A stretch of 61,389 bases of DNA from Alkalihalobacterium chitinilyticum (GTDB taxonomy: Bacteria; Bacillota; Bacilli; Bacillales; Bacillaceae_F): contig NZ_JAOTPO010000024.1 of the NCBI RefSeq assembly GCF_029028005.1, positions 1 through 61,389 on the forward strand. The letters run 5' to 3'. Shown one piece after another: positions 60,653 to 61,389 of this stretch. The notes beneath the pieces were generated by a model. It did not search any database. It had not been told where the DNA came from and saw nothing but the letters and a program-made list of their open reading frames with translations. A program made the position numbers and the translations under genes. Positions within the stretch are counted from its first letter, which is position 1; the number at the start of each line of letters is the position of its first letter.

Positions 60653-60736
60653 AAGTTGAATGAAAAATCGGCAACGTTGAAAATAAATAGACTAAAGTTA
60701 AAAATAAATTGACCGAAGTTGAAAATAAATGATATG
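60653..60736. repeat. Four tandem 21-bp repeats
   Basis: Units at 60653-60673, 60674-60694, 60695-60715 and 60716-60736, with a core of AAGTTGAAAATAAATTGAC (units 2-4 closest, unit 1 degenerate). The unit length is a multiple of three, so the open frame on the minus strand shows a heptad pattern (LFSTxVN-like), which is probably incidental. Confidence 0.75.
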
Positions 60737-60908
60737 GATTGTGCTTTGTGCCTAGCGACGTCCCTTTAAACCTTTCTTTCCTACGAGGACGTAATCCATG
60801 AAGTCTCACCTTCGATGCCCCTCATGTTGTTCTACGAAAAGAAAGGTTTCCTCTCACAGGGCAACATGTTGTCTCGCTTCGAACCTTTCACACGTTGTTT
60901 CCATCGGC
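60735..60908 (-). pseudogene. Scrambled fragments of an rrn tail (5S 3' end)
   Basis: A 29-bp exact copy of the 5S 3' end plus half of its terminator lies at 60735-60763; the true copy is at 61002-61030. Next along are CTCTCACAGGG (60851-60861) and CCATCGGC (60901-60908), in the same order as inside the true 5S gene but with extra sequence between. An 88-bp insert between the first two pieces is bounded by a perfect 12-bp inverted repeat, AAACCTTTCTTT (60768-60779) and AAAGAAAGGTTT (60838-60849). This looks like a decayed duplicate. Confidence 0.55.
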
Positions 60909-60982
60909 TGATCCTTTGAAGGGGTTGCCTCTTCGAGCCAAAGCTCTTCACCGCCTGAAGCTTACTCATCCTTTTTTCATAC

Positions 60983-61014
60983 TAAAAAAGCACAACCCAT
61001 TTGGATTGTGCTTT
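60983..61014 (-). terminator. Intrinsic terminator of the rrn operon
   Basis: AAAGCACAA, a 10-nt loop, TTGTGCTTT and TTT on the minus strand directly after the 5S 3' end. Confidence 0.88.
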
Positions 61015-61016
61015 GT

Positions 61017-61132
<116 letters not shown>

Positions 61133-61265
61133 CTATTAAAATTGTGATAAGCTTCGAACTTCTCGCTTCTAACAATTTTACTGTATTTTAATAAATCCTT
61201 ATTAAATTGAGAGTGGTTCTCTCAAAACTGGATAATGGCTAGATGAATTCAACGCTTTATTCATT

Positions 61266-61389
61266 TGGATAAGTCCTCGACCGATTAGTATCTCTCAGCT
61301 CCACGTGTCGCCACGCTTCCACCCGAGACCTATCAACCTCATCATCTCTAAGGGGTCTTACTTACTTAACGTAATGGGAAATCTCATCT
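61266..61389 (-). rRNA. 23S ribosomal RNA, 3' end (partial)
   Basis: The reverse complement contains the 3' end of 23S: GGTGGAAGCGTGGCGACACG, GAGCTGAGAGATACTAATCG and GTCGAGGACTT. The gene runs off the right edge. A spacer of about 130 bp, without a tRNA, separates it from 5S. Confidence 0.95.

Noticed and set aside
60597-60809. A 70-codon minus-strand frame with leucine- and phenylalanine-rich heptads
   Set aside because: It is the translation of the 21-bp tandem array and the 5S remnant, has no ribosome binding site, and is explained as noncoding repeats.

Overview
This window is a core chromosomal segment of a spore-forming member of the Bacillaceae. Its gene order is almost that of the origin-proximal region of Bacillus subtilis between two ribosomal RNA operons. 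Protein sequences are close to B. subtilis but not identical. Several lineage-specific insertions (HerA-NurA, a two-gene ThrE exporter, an orphan peptide-type permease pair) and the loss of yaaR, xpaC and yaaN point to another genus, perhaps an alkaliphilic or halotolerant one. I cannot name the species from sequence alone.

Nearly everything is encoded on the minus strand, so transcription runs from high to low coordinates. The window starts with the 5' end of a 16S rRNA gene (1-109) and ends with a 5S gene and the 3' end of a 23S gene (61017-61389). It is therefore bracketed by two co-directional rrn operons. In transcription order: csfB/gin, a PLP decarboxylase (yaaO), tmk, darA, holB, ricT, yabA, trmN, a GIY-YIG protein and rsmI form the first block (53.1-60.2 kb). 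abrB (plus strand) then stands back to back with a nurA-herA operon. metS under a methionine T-box, a TatD-type nuclease (dayD), yabE, rnmV, ksgA, yabG, veg, sspF, ispE, purR and ridA follow (38.5-49.7 kb). Next come the orphan permeases, spoVG, glmU, prs, ctc, pth, fin, mfd and spoVT (27-38 kb). After them lie a flippase-like gene, mazG, rqcP, yabP, yabQ, divIC, yabR, tRNA-Met, spoIIE, yabS, yabT, the ThrE pair, tilS, hpt and ftsH (11-26.6 kb). The last block is coaX, hslO, cysK, the pab/fol folate operon, yazB, dusB and lysS (0.6-11 kb).

The genes serve translation, folate, CoA and cysteine synthesis, cell wall precursors, DNA replication and repair, and above all sporulation. Regulatory sites can be read for successive sporulation stages: sigma-H (spoVG), Spo0A (spoIIE, abrB), sigma-F (fin), sigma-G (sspF, spoVT) and sigma-K (yabG). 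A general-stress (sigma-B) site precedes ctc.

The most unusual observations are these. (i) Five perfect Spo0A-box heptamers (TGTCGAA in either orientation) lie in 81 bp inside the 5' coding part of nurA, next to abrB. (ii) The yabG start region has a sigma-K-type promoter whose -10 sits in the loop of a terminator-like hairpin that also buries the yabG ribosome binding site. (iii) Long imperfect palindromes, two of them sharing TGAGTCAGCCT ends, lie at 3' ends of genes. (iv) A nested direct/inverted repeat cluster lies upstream of rnmV. (v) A scrambled duplicate of the rrn tail with a 21-bp tandem array lies beside the true 5S gene.
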